NCBI RefSeq assembly: GCF_000173775.1
Contig: NZ_ACCD01000019.1
Location: 1 to 64,000 of the forward strand
Direction: 5' to 3'
Length of the DNA stretch: 64,000 nt
Origin: Yersinia rohdei ATCC 43380
GTDB lineage: Bacteria; Pseudomonadota; Gammaproteobacteria; Enterobacterales; Enterobacteriaceae
Shown: one piece after another, positions 18,442-25,887 of the stretch
Position numbering within the stretch: the stretch's first letter is position 1
Layout: every line of letters starts with the position of its first letter
Made by a program: the position numbers and the translations under genes
Notes under the pieces: generated by a model
Told to the model about the DNA's origin: nothing
Databases searched by the model: none
The model's input: the letters and a program-made list of their open reading frames with translations, nothing else

Positions 18442-20265
18442 TTAACCGATCACTGGGGAATATTTATCACGTAATCCGTCTGACTTGGCCCCGGTGGCGG
18501 TGATGCTGCCTGCGTTAAGCGGGCCTCCGGTGTTGGTATGAGTATGGGCGGCGGTCAGTGCTGCCAACTCTTTCACCACATCCAGCGTATCCAGCATAAG
18601 GGCCATCACGTTAATCTGCTGGCTACCAATCCACACCACTGGCGCTATCACATCCTGCCGGGCTGAGGCTATGCTGCTGCGGATATTACCAATCTTCTCT
18701 ATCAAATCCTGCCCCACATCGGTGGTTAAGGTTTTGCCCACTTTTGCCACGTAACTGGCTTGCGTGGCCAGACTGTAATCCCCCTCACTAATCTGCTGAA
18801 TGGCCCCAGCCAGCAAGGTGGCGGTACCCAGTACCGTGGTTTTATCCGTGGCCTGAATAGTGGTCTCACGGGCTACCAGTGTGCGGGTTTCATCGTCGGC
18901 AGTAATCACCCTGCTCATGGATTCCTCACGGATAACCTGATCGGTTTTGCGCTCCCAATCCCCTGCTACCGTTACCCGCTGCGATACGCCAACGGCTGGC
19001 CCATGCGGTAACCGCTTTGGCCATATCCCGCGCATCCCCCCCGTCTCGCCGTCTTCATCCTCGCCCAGTGCATAGCCATCGATATTCTTTGAGATATATT
19101 TCGCGATATAGCCGGTTGCACTGCCTTTGGCCGAGTCAATAGGTTCAGCATGGAAACGGGCTTTCAATGCTTCGGGGCTTTGCAGTGTTTCGCTATCCTC
19201 CAACCGGGCGTAATAGCAGAGAATGTCACGCACTTGCTCAACGTCTTGCGGCAACATAAGCAGCAGCACATGCCAGTGTGGGGTACCATCGTGATGCAGC
19301 TCAACCACCCGGAAACCAAAGATATTAATCCCAGCCCGAGCAAGCGCGGCACGGGATTTGGCCCATACGCTGCATAAGTATTTTTGTGTCTGCCGTGGGC
19401 TGGCCCCATTCCAGTTGGCCACAAAGCCGCCGCCGTGATACACCGCATGATATTTAGACGGCGCGGTAATAGTGTAAAACTCCCCCACGCAGCCCATTTC
19501 ATTGGCTAAATCCTCAAAACCTCGCATTCTGACCATCAGTTCACATCTCCGTATTGCGGGATTGGCATTGCTGCCATTCACCATGTCTTCCATTGAGACC
19601 CGTTCACCGTCCTGATTTTCCAGCTCAAACGCCTTGAAAAACTCCCGGTTACGCCGTTTTTGCTCTACCCATTCGGCCATGGTTGACCGGCTGACATAGG
19701 CAGATGCTGATTTCTGTACTTGCCCCACCGCAATGGCCATATGCTCACGGCGCACATCACGCAGGCGTTTTAAACGCACTCGCCACCAATCCGCTGCCAT
19801 CATGCGCAGCAAGCCGGATTCAATTTTGCGCGGGTTAATTGTTTTGCGGCTGGAAGTAAATTCGCGCCAGTACGGCGGTTCAGTTCCCACTTGTTTGCAT
19901 AGACCGACGAGGTATCTATATGCCCGCTGGGTGCGCTGCCAGAGTTCGGTTGGATCACTGCTCTGCCCGGTGAAATTACGTTCGATATGGTCGGTAAAAC
20001 TCTCAGACATAAAATCAGCTACCGCAGGCAAACATTGCAATTGAGACAGCAAGCCATCTAACAGCGTTGGATCTTCGGTAATGTCAGTGAGCGTCAACAA
20101 TTCGATGCAGCTCAACTGGTGCGGCTGGTCAGGGTTAAGTTTGTTACGCAGCATTTGCGGCTTCATACCGATTTGATCGGCAACCGCCGTTAAATTGTTA
20201 TTCCGGGCGAAAGCACGGCATGACATATCAAAGCGTGGGTGTTTAGAAAGCTGGAAATCAAACAT
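18442..20265 (-). CDS. Chimeric phage protein: CII-like N-terminus, gpA replication endonuclease, tail-spike/VgrG-like C-terminus
   Basis: 607 residues, ATG at 20265 after GGGAGG. Three parts are visible. Residues 1-80 (MFDFQLSKHPRFDMSCRAFA, PQMLRNKLNPDQPHQL) are the N-terminus of the phage regulatory CII/CP76 family. Residues about 85-410 are P2/186 gpA, the rolling-circle initiator: the HUH motif HWH is at 330-332 and the paired tyrosines are at 386 and 390 (GYIAKYISKN). After ETGGM at about 411 the gpA homology stops, and the rest (IWIGSQQ-like WIGSQQINVMALMLDTLDVV, then AHTHTNTGGPLNAG and KYSPVIG) resembles the C-terminal end of phage baseplate spike/VgrG proteins. Two in-frame deletions would explain the fusion and the missing virion genes. 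gpA is normally about 760 residues and lacks CII. Whether it still nicks an origin is unknown. Confidence 0.75.
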   Translation of the reverse strand: MFDFQLSKHPRFDMSCRAFARNNNLTAVADQIGMKPQMLRNKLNPDQPHQLSCIELLTLTDITEDPTLLDGLLSQLQCLPAVADFMSESFTDHIERNFTGQSSDPTELWQRTQRAYRYLVGLCKQVGTEPPYWREFTSSRKTINPRKIESGLLRMMAADWWRVRLKRLRDVRREHMAIAVGQVQKSASAYVSRSTMAEWVEQKRRNREFFKAFELENQDGERVSMEDMVNGSNANPAIRRCELMVRMRGFEDLANEMGCVGEFYTITAPSKYHAVYHGGGFVANWNGASPRQTQKYLCSVWAKSRAALARAGINIFGFRVVELHHDGTPHWHVLLLMLPQDVEQVRDILCYYARLEDSETLQSPEALKARFHAEPIDSAKGSATGYIAKYISKNIDGYALGEDEDGETGGMRGIWPKRLPHGPAVGVSQRVTVAGDWERKTDQVIREESMSRVITADDETRTLVARETTIQATDKTTVLGTATLLAGAIQQISEGDYSLATQASYVAKVGKTLTTDVGQDLIEKIGNIRSSIASARQDVIAPVVWIGSQQINVMALMLDTLDVVKELAALTAAHTHTNTGGPLNAGSITATGAKSDGLRDKYSPVIG

Positions 20266-20297
20266 GGTCGATAGCCTCCCAATAACGCAATATCGAA

Positions 20298-20519
20298 CTA
20301 GGCGATTGCAATATCACAATTCGAGAGTGCGTCTACGGTGAGTGCCGCCATATTGATCATGACTTTTTCACGCTTCATATCTTTACGCAGGCGGTGACGA
20401 ACTAAACGGCCATCAGCAAGCATTGCTCTGATGGTGTCTGAATCTAAGCCCTTTAATTCACTATATTTCTCTACTGTGACATGGGGGGTCAGAAGAGTGA
20501 TTGAAATGTTAGGTCTCAT
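20298..20519 (-). CDS. Cox/Apl-like phage DNA-binding regulator
   Basis: 73 residues from ATG at 20519 (MRPNISITLLTPHVTVEKY), chosen because GGAG lies upstream; the frame is open to 20597 without a good site. The pattern VTVEKYSELKGLDSDTIRAMLADGRLV is a winged-helix/AlpA-type DNA-binding region like that of 186 Apl and P2 Cox, which repress the lysogenic promoter and help excision. It is divergent from cI, as in these phages, and 32 bp upstream of the chimeric frame, so it heads the early transcript. Confidence 0.65.
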   Translation of the reverse strand: MRPNISITLLTPHVTVEKYSELKGLDSDTIRAMLADGRLVRHRLRKDMKREKVMINMAALTVDALSNCDIAIA

Positions 20520-20584
20520 AGTGCAACATCTCCAATTGGCTTGTGGCGAGCCGTTATAAGTAGTTTTTAACAGTTGTGATTCCC

Positions 20585-20618
20585 AAAGCGAACTCATGAG
20601 TACCCTCAGGTTCGCTTT
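20585..20618. promoter_or_regulatory. Inverted repeat in the cox/cI control region (candidate operator)
   Basis: AAAGCGAAC (20585-20593) and its exact complement GTTCGCTTT (20610-20618) are 16 bp apart in the 139-bp gap between the divergent cox and cI starts. This is the place where CI and Apl act in phage 186. Confidence 0.55.
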
Positions 20619-20658
20619 AGGGATCTGTCAATGGGTTTTGTTCGTTGAGACGTACTTT

Positions 20659-21225
20659 ATGGATTTCAAAAGCGGAGGGCGTAAAGCAATTGACCGTTTG
20701 ATTGAGGCCTATGGCTTCACTACACGGCAGGCTTTATGTGATCATTTAGGGGTTTCAAAAAGTACCCTCGCAACCCGATATATGCGGGATATCTTCCCTG
20801 CGGAATGGATTATTCAAGGCGCACTTGAAACTGGTGTTTCCCTATCATGGTTAACAACCGGCGAAGGTGTGATGTTTGAAAACGCCAAACTGAACGATGT
20901 TGTACAAATTCCGCGCCAAAAGTTGTTAGACGGCAAACTCTACGATTCAAATTTCTATATGTTCGACAAGGCGTTCTTGCCTGATGGATTGAAAGACCCG
21001 GTTGTTATCCTTGATGGTGATGTCACCTATATTGCTGACCGTAAGTTTGATGAAGTTCAGGATGGCAAATGGGTTGTTGATATAGAGGGAACAATTAGCG
21101 TCCGAGATATTATTCGTATTCCCGGTGGCAAAGTGCGAGTTGAGGGCGAGAAATTTGCGTTTGAGTGTAAACTTGATGAAATTTTAATTTCCTCAAGAAT
21201 TGTGGCCATAAATATATCTTACTGA
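20659..21225 (+). CDS. cI: 186-type CI repressor
   Basis: 188 residues from ATG at 20659 (MDFKSGGRKAIDRLIEAYGF), which aligns with the N-terminus of 186 CI; the frame is open 21 codons further upstream but that part looks non-coding. Residues 8-75 form the Phage_CI_repr helix-turn-helix domain (TTRQALCDHLGVSKSTLATRY, WIIQGALETGVSLSWLTTGEG). Residues about 95-188 are the oligomerisation domain (DGKWVVDIEGTISVRDI, IPGGKVRVEG). It maintains lysogeny by repressing the early promoter. There is no obvious LexA-like cleavage site, as in 186. The cargo genes and int follow on the same strand, so cI transcription probably reads into them. Confidence 0.85.
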   Translation: MDFKSGGRKAIDRLIEAYGFTTRQALCDHLGVSKSTLATRYMRDIFPAEWIIQGALETGVSLSWLTTGEGVMFENAKLNDVVQIPRQKLLDGKLYDSNFYMFDKAFLPDGLKDPVVILDGDVTYIADRKFDEVQDGKWVVDIEGTISVRDIIRIPGGKVRVEGEKFAFECKLDEILISSRIVAINISY

Positions 21226-21255
21226 AATTTTTGAGTATAATTATAAGTAGGAAGC

Positions 21256-22269
21256 ATGGAAAATAGAACCATAGATAGTTACATTAATGAGCTTGAATTC
21301 TTGTTATCGAATGAATTAATCGATACTAAAACCCATGAGAAACTTATTGGCTATCTTAGAGATAAGAGACTCGGGATTGTTGACGCCATTCTTTTGGGAA
21401 TTAAAAATAGACATCAATTAGATTCAAATGATATCAAAGAGTTCACCTCAGAAATAAATAATTACGAGAAAAACAATTTAAACAGAGAAGAATATGAAAT
21501 AAATTATGAAAAATATGTCTCGGAGTTAAAGAATGAAAACAGAGTATTAAATAAAACTCTAATAAAAACAAAAGAATGGATATCAGATCTTGAAAAGACC
21601 ATCACCGACATTACAGAAAAATGCAATGCATTAATTATAGAAAAAGAAATTTTAATCAATGAGAAAGACACGGTAATTGAAGAAAAAGATATTCTTATAA
21701 AAGAAAATAATGAGTTAAAAGCACTATCTCAACAAAAAAGAATTGATAAAGAAATACCTCTGTATGTAGAAAAGGTGAGCCAAAAACTTGATACAGATGA
21801 CAGTTTCTTTACTGAAATGTCGCGTAATTGGTCAATCGCTGGTATTACCATAACTTTGGTTGCGGTATTAGCAGCATTCTGTACATTCGCACAAGGAACA
21901 GATTTAATATTAAAAAATGAGAATATTGAGTGGATTGGATTTATATATATATTTATTCGTGGCGGATTAGGCATTGGCTTACTTTCATGGCTTGCATTTG
22001 TTTGTTTTTCTAACGCTCGCAACTATACACATGAATCAATCCGAAGAAAAGATAGACAACACGCATTAAGTTTTGGCCAATTATTTTTACAAATATATGG
22101 CTCTAGTGCAACAAAAGAAGATGCAATGTTAGTCTTTAAAGATTGGAATATGTCCGGTGATTCAGCTTTTTCTAAGGCCGCGGATACACCACCAAATATT
22201 CTTGAAGCATTGAAATCAATAATACCATCGGCTAACAAAAATAAAGGATTAAGTAATGAAGGAAAATAA
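21256..22269 (+). CDS. Cargo gene 1: coiled-coil protein with two membrane segments, unknown function
   Basis: 337 residues. Residues 1-80 are helical and acidic, about 85-165 form a long coiled coil (repeated EKEILINEKDTVIEEKD-like heptads), 193-212 and 226-252 are two transmembrane segments with a short loop between, and 253-300 form a cytosolic domain with HESIRRKDRQHALSFGQLFLQIYG. The layout of a long cytosolic coiled coil, a two-TM hairpin and a short C-terminal domain recalls membrane-tethered sensor or effector proteins of phage-defence modules, but I cannot name a family. ATG at 21256 follows AGGAAG, 30 bp after the cI stop; its 3' end overlaps the next gene by 14 bp. Very AT-rich. 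Confidence 0.6.
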   Translation: MENRTIDSYINELEFLLSNELIDTKTHEKLIGYLRDKRLGIVDAILLGIKNRHQLDSNDIKEFTSEINNYEKNNLNREEYEINYEKYVSELKNENRVLNKTLIKTKEWISDLEKTITDITEKCNALIIEKEILINEKDTVIEEKDILIKENNELKALSQQKRIDKEIPLYVEKVSQKLDTDDSFFTEMSRNWSIAGITITLVAVLAAFCTFAQGTDLILKNENIEWIGFIYIFIRGGLGIGLLSWLAFVCFSNARNYTHESIRRKDRQHALSFGQLFLQIYGSSATKEDAMLVFKDWNMSGDSAFSKAADTPPNILEALKSIIPSANKNKGLSNEGK

Positions 22270-22762
22270 GCACGTTATCAAATTTAAGTCTTCACATTTG
22301 AAATCAGGTGAAAGCGTTGTTGCTTGGTCAGATGGCTACATAGGCAATGTAATGGGATCGGGTAAAAATACTCAGCGCAATGGAGTCTTACTTGTAACTG
22401 ATCTGAGGGTTACATTTTATAGAAAAGGTATAATCGGTGAAATAATTCAAAATATACCTTTAAAATCAATAACATCAATTGAAAGAAAATCAACTCTGGG
22501 TCATAGAGTTATAAGACTACATACCAGTCATGATGATCTTGAGTTTAAAACTTTTAGTAAAGAGGGTGAATCGCAACTCATTGATGCAATTGAATTAGGA
22601 CGAGGATTAACAACGTCAAGTAATACAGAAGTAGTGAAGAATGAAGAGAATAAGGAAGATGAATTCTCAAAATTGAAGAAATTAGCCCAATTAAAAGAGG
22701 CAGGAATTATTTCAGAAGAAGAGTACCAAGTTAAGAGATCTGATTTACTATCAAGAATTTAG
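22256..22762 (+). CDS. Cargo gene 2: PH-like domain plus SHOCT domain protein
   Basis: 168 residues. About 10-110 is a bacterial PH-like beta sandwich (ESVVAWSDGYIG, GVLLVTDLRVTFYRKG, IPLKSITSIERKST), a fold often used for lipid or protein contacts. A charged linker leads to a C-terminal SHOCT helix pair (138-168: LKKLAQLKEAGIISEEEYQ). SHOCT tails are common in proteins that oligomerise or dock to partners. ATG at 22256 lies inside the end of cargo gene 1 and follows AAAGGA, so the two are translationally coupled and probably act together at the membrane. Confidence 0.65.
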   Translation: MKENKHVIKFKSSHLKSGESVVAWSDGYIGNVMGSGKNTQRNGVLLVTDLRVTFYRKGIIGEIIQNIPLKSITSIERKSTLGHRVIRLHTSHDDLEFKTFSKEGESQLIDAIELGRGLTTSSNTEVVKNEENKEDEFSKLKKLAQLKEAGIISEEEYQVKRSDLLSRI

Positions 22763-22797
22763 AAAGTTAAACTTCAAATATTATCTGAGGTATTACT

Positions 22798-23721
22798 ATG
22801 AAACTAAAATCTAAATCCGTAAGAAAAATTGATAAAATAATCAAAATGGCTGCTGGTATTGATACTATAATTTTAGGTTTACCTATTAATAATATAGATA
22901 TCATTAAATTACAAGAACTTGGATTTACTAAGGAATTACCGGAAGGAGAGTCTATATTGCCTTTTGCAGTTGGCAAATACACTGAATTTAATGCCAGAGG
23001 TAAAGAGATACTTAGGCCAGATCTGCCAAAAGAGATATATTATGTCAGCTATACGAGCACTACATATGATTGGCATAACCATCCTCATTATGGAATTAGA
23101 ACAAGATCAGGTCTAAGAACAGCTAGAGAATACATCCCTGCTCCCTCAGAGTTTCTTAGTATCGCAATTGTAAATAACGAGAAATATATAATTACCAACA
23201 CACTTAATCTTAATGATGGTAATTCTGAAATTAACATTCACATAACAAACTTAATGTTAGAATGTTTTGGTGAGTTTGAAATATTAGATAAAGAAAAGAC
23301 AGCAATCAAAACAACAAAGTTTAAAAAACTCCAATGGGATATATTACCAAAAGGCGTTTACCCGTGGAGCAAAGTATCAGAGTTAATAAAAAGTAGCACT
23401 AGCAGACTACAAGATGACGAGGCAGAAATAATAGAAGATCGGCTTAAAACAATAAATGTATACCAACCTGACTTCATTGGATCAGGAGTAGGAGGATTCA
23501 ATGGATATTATGTTTTCGGTTTCACAAAAAATAATATATATGTCTTAGAGAGTGTATTTTTAGATAATGCTACATATGTTTTTCATGATAATTGGGAAGA
23601 GTTATCTAAATTGACAAAAAATGAAATAATTAATAGTGACATTCCACACACAAGAATAATACATGATAAAAAATGGAAACAAGCTATAGGCATAGTTATA
23701 AGCCGAGCTAAAAACGCTTAA
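22798..23721 (+). CDS. Cargo gene 3: 307-aa protein of unknown function
   Basis: Soluble-looking, no signal peptide or membrane segment. A conspicuous aromatic/histidine cluster, YDWHNHPHYGIR (residues 90-101), could bind metal or be catalytic. The C-terminal third, YYVFGFTKNNIYVLES through NATYVFHDNWEELSKLTKNEII to IIHDKKWKQAI, resembles blocks I associate with uncharacterised proteins near helicase/nuclease defence genes, but I cannot verify this. ATG at 22798 follows GAGG, 35 bp after cargo gene 2 on the same strand; same AT-rich composition. I do not recognise the family. Confidence 0.55.
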   Translation: MKLKSKSVRKIDKIIKMAAGIDTIILGLPINNIDIIKLQELGFTKELPEGESILPFAVGKYTEFNARGKEILRPDLPKEIYYVSYTSTTYDWHNHPHYGIRTRSGLRTAREYIPAPSEFLSIAIVNNEKYIITNTLNLNDGNSEINIHITNLMLECFGEFEILDKEKTAIKTTKFKKLQWDILPKGVYPWSKVSELIKSSTSRLQDDEAEIIEDRLKTINVYQPDFIGSGVGGFNGYYVFGFTKNNIYVLESVFLDNATYVFHDNWEELSKLTKNEIINSDIPHTRIIHDKKWKQAIGIVISRAKNA

Positions 23722-23839
23722 CATGTAATTTTACTAACCTGTTAGGATTCTATTAGTATTAACTTAAGACTAGTAAATATTAAAATTATTTTTTTAATAA
23801 AATCAAACATTGACCACTGTTCATTAATACAGTTAAATA

Positions 23840-23860
23840 CCCCCTTATCTTCCAAGGGGG
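23840..23860 (+). promoter_or_regulatory. Hairpin masking the integrase ribosome-binding site
   Basis: CCCCCTT (23840-23846) pairs exactly with AAGGGGG (23854-23860) around a 7-nt loop. The second arm is the only ribosome-binding sequence for the integrase ATG at 23867, so folding would limit its translation, for instance on read-through mRNA from cI. Confidence 0.55.
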
Positions 23861-23866
23861 CTCTCA

Positions 23867-24915
23867 ATGTCAGTACGCAAACAACCAACAGGTCAATGGC
23901 TTTGTGAATGTTACCCGGCAGGCCGCACAGGTCGCCGGGTGAGAAAAATGTTTGCGACCAAAGGTGAAGCACTAGCCTTTGAACGATATACCATGGATCA
24001 GGTGAGCAATAAGCCTTGGTTAGGGGATGCACCAGACCGCCGCACGTTAAGCGAGGTTGCCGAACTCTGGTATAACCTACATGGCCGTTCCCTAGAAGCC
24101 GGTGAAAAAGTTTATCAGAAGTTAAAATTAATAGTTGCTGCGCTAGGTAATCCCCCTGCTCATAGTTTGAGTGGAAAAGATTTTGCTCACTATCGGTCTA
24201 AGCGTTTGTCAGGTGAGATTTATTTCTCAGAGAAATGGAAGAAAGGCGCAAAGCCGGTAACCGTAAATCTGGAACAAAGTTTTTTAAGCGGTATGTTTAG
24301 CGAATTGGCCAGATTAGGCGAATGGAACTTACCGAACCCATTAGACAATCTGCGCAAGTACGCCGTGGCAGAAAAAGAAATGGCGTGGCTCACCCATGAG
24401 CAGATTAAAACACTATTGGCCGCATGTAGCTTTGGCCGGGCAGATTTGCCTATGGTAGTTAAAGTTTGCCTCAGTATCGGGCGCGATGGAATGGAGCAGA
24501 AAAGCTCACCCGCTCTCAGGTCAGCCCGCACAAAATTACCTTTGTCAGAACCAAAGGTAAAAAGAACCGCAGTGTGCCAATCAGCAAAGAACTTCATGAC
24601 GAGTTAATCGCGTTAGAGGGAGACCGGCTTTTCAGTGAGTGTTATTTCCGCTTTATGGCCGCAATCAACACCACAGATATAAAGCTACCCGCTGGCCAGC
24701 TCACACACGTTTTGCGCCACACCTTTGCCGCGCACTTTATGATGTCCGGGGGCAACATTCTGGTATTGCAGCGCATCCTTGGCCACAGTGATATTCAGAT
24801 GACAATGCGTTATGCTCACTTCGCGCCTGAGCACCTAGAAACCGCTGTGCAGTTCAACCCGCTAACCACCATGAGCACTGGCGACAAAGTGGCGGCGGAG
24901 GTTACTCTTCCCTAG
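23867..24915 (+). pseudogene. int: P2/186-type tyrosine integrase, broken by a -1 frameshift
   Basis: The two halves lie in different frames. Codons from ATG at 23867 read MSVRKQPTGQWLCECYPAG and the arm- and core-binding domains to VVKVCLSIG. The catalytic Arg box that should read GARWNGAEKL continues only in the next frame; restoring one G in the GGG at 24479-24481 joins them. The second frame holds the rest of the catalytic domain: HVLRHTFAAHFM (H-x-x-R) and LGHSDIQMTMRYAHF with the tyrosine nucleophile, ending at 24915. About 349 residues if repaired. It should have recombined the 34-bp att core 71 bp downstream. As read, it separates Arg, His and Tyr of the active site and should be inactive, unless this is a sequencing error. 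Confidence 0.85.
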
Positions 24916-24986
24916 TATTTACTACCCCTCAATAACTAATCAACTCACTGTTTTTATTATATATTATTGTTTTATATAGACTTCTG

Positions 24987-25020
24987 AGACTAATCGGGTT
25001 TTTTCTTGCCTGAAATTTGA
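24987..25020 (+). repeat. Right attachment repeat (attR)
   Basis: 34 bp identical to 17184-17217. It lies 71 bp after the end of the integrase reading frame, the standard int-att arrangement, and 30 bp before the PmrA box of the next operon. Confidence 0.9.
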
Positions 25021-25050
25021 CTACCACCTTTTCTCGCCCCTCTCCGCCCC

Positions 25051-25067
25051 CTTAAGGCTTTCTTAAG
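25051..25067. promoter_or_regulatory. PmrA box upstream of the PAP2-ybjG operon
   Basis: CTTAAG, 5 bp, CTTAAG: a perfect direct repeat of the PmrA (BasR) half-site at the required spacing, 50 bp before the first gene. ybjG is a known PmrA target in Salmonella, so response to Fe(III), low pH or polymyxin is expected. Confidence 0.8.
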
Positions 25068-25116
25068 ACAGCTTTATTACCATTCGAATATCATTAATTC
25101 CGTTTCAGGTTATTTC

Positions 25117-25887
25117 GTGAAGACCAATAAACCAACGTCGCAATCGGGTATTACGACGCCAACATTAAATAATACCTCAACAGCACAGGTAATTAGGACA
25201 AAGTCCCTTTACTCACTCCCATTATCCTTTTACTTTTGGCAGGTTTTTGGTCTGTTGATCAGTGGATTGCTGTTTTTTTGGTTATCTTGCGACGAGCAGC
25301 TAGATTGGCTTATCAGTAATTATTGGTTTGATCCTGTCGGGCAGAATTTTCCTTGGGAAAATAATTACTGGTTGGATTTACTTAATCACCGGTTGCTGAA
25401 AATGACCATTATCAGTGCGGCAGTTGTCACATTGTTGTGGGGCATTTATCGTCGCAATGCGCGGTTGATCACCACCATGTTGCTGCTGGGTATTGGCCCA
25501 TTAGTGATAGGAATTTTAAAAGCCACCAGCGCACACTCCTGTCCTTGGGATCTGGTGGAGTATGGCGGCAAATCCATTAGCTATGTGTTGATGGGAACTG
25601 CGCCTATCGGGGCAGGCCCGGGTCACTGCTTCCCTGGCGGCCATGCATCAAGCGGCTTTGCCGTGATGAGTTTGTTTTTCTTGTTTTACCCCGAGCGACC
25701 TCGTCTGGCCACTTTGTGTTGGCTCGCCGGAGTCATCCTTGGCATGTTGATGGGCTTTGGTCAAATCATGCGTGGGGCACATTTTCTCACTCACAACCTG
25801 TGGGCGGGTTGGTGGGTATGGCTCAGCCAGTTGGCTGTGTTTTGGATGATTAGCGGTTATTGCAACCGTGATAAAGGTACCGACTGA
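25117..25887 (+). CDS. PAP2-family membrane phosphatase
   Basis: 256 residues, GTG start at 25117. Five to six membrane segments. The PAP2 active-site signature is present in three pieces: KATSAHSCPWDL (first motif), PGGHASSGF (second) and MRGAHFLTHNLWAG (third, with the catalytic His). Such enzymes dephosphorylate lipid pyrophosphates or lipid A at the periplasmic face. The gene overlaps ybjG by 1 bp and lies behind a PmrA box, so a role in envelope remodelling under cationic-peptide stress is likely. It is not part of the E. coli ybjG locus. It could act on lipid A or on undecaprenyl pyrophosphate; sequence alone does not decide. Confidence 0.8.
   Translation: MKTNKPTSQSGITTPTLNNTSTAQVIRTKSLYSLPLSFYFWQVFGLLISGLLFFWLSCDEQLDWLISNYWFDPVGQNFPWENNYWLDLLNHRLLKMTIISAAVVTLLWGIYRRNARLITTMLLLGIGPLVIGILKATSAHSCPWDLVEYGGKSISYVLMGTAPIGAGPGHCFPGGHASSGFAVMSLFFLFYPERPRLATLCWLAGVILGMLMGFGQIMRGAHFLTHNLWAGWWVWLSQLAVFWMISGYCNRDKGTD

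Larger units (their letters stand above)
17184..25020. mobile_element. 7.8-kb defective 186/P2-related prophage remnant or satellite integrated at rybB
   Basis: Bounded by perfect 34-bp direct repeats. Contents in order: a beta-flower gene and a broken repeat gene (minus), a chimeric CII-gpA-tail frame (minus), a Cox/Apl-like gene (minus), cI (plus), three cargo genes (plus) and a frameshifted integrase (plus) next to the right repeat. The divergent cox/cI switch and integrase are of 186/P2 type, but no portal, terminase, capsid, tail tube or lysis genes remain. The right part (21.2-23.8 kb) is strikingly AT-rich. Removing the element would join rybB directly to the PmrA-box promoter at 25051. 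Confidence 0.88.

Noticed and set aside
18249-18503. Open plus-strand frame of 84 codons near the chimeric gpA gene
   Set aside because: Overlaps the 3' end of the minus-strand gene and a terminator-like repeat; no ribosome site; composition of a shadow frame.
17184-25020. P4-type satellite
   Set aside because: No P4-like alpha primase, sid, psu or delta; int, cI and gpA are of the 186/P2 kind, so a deleted prophage fits better.
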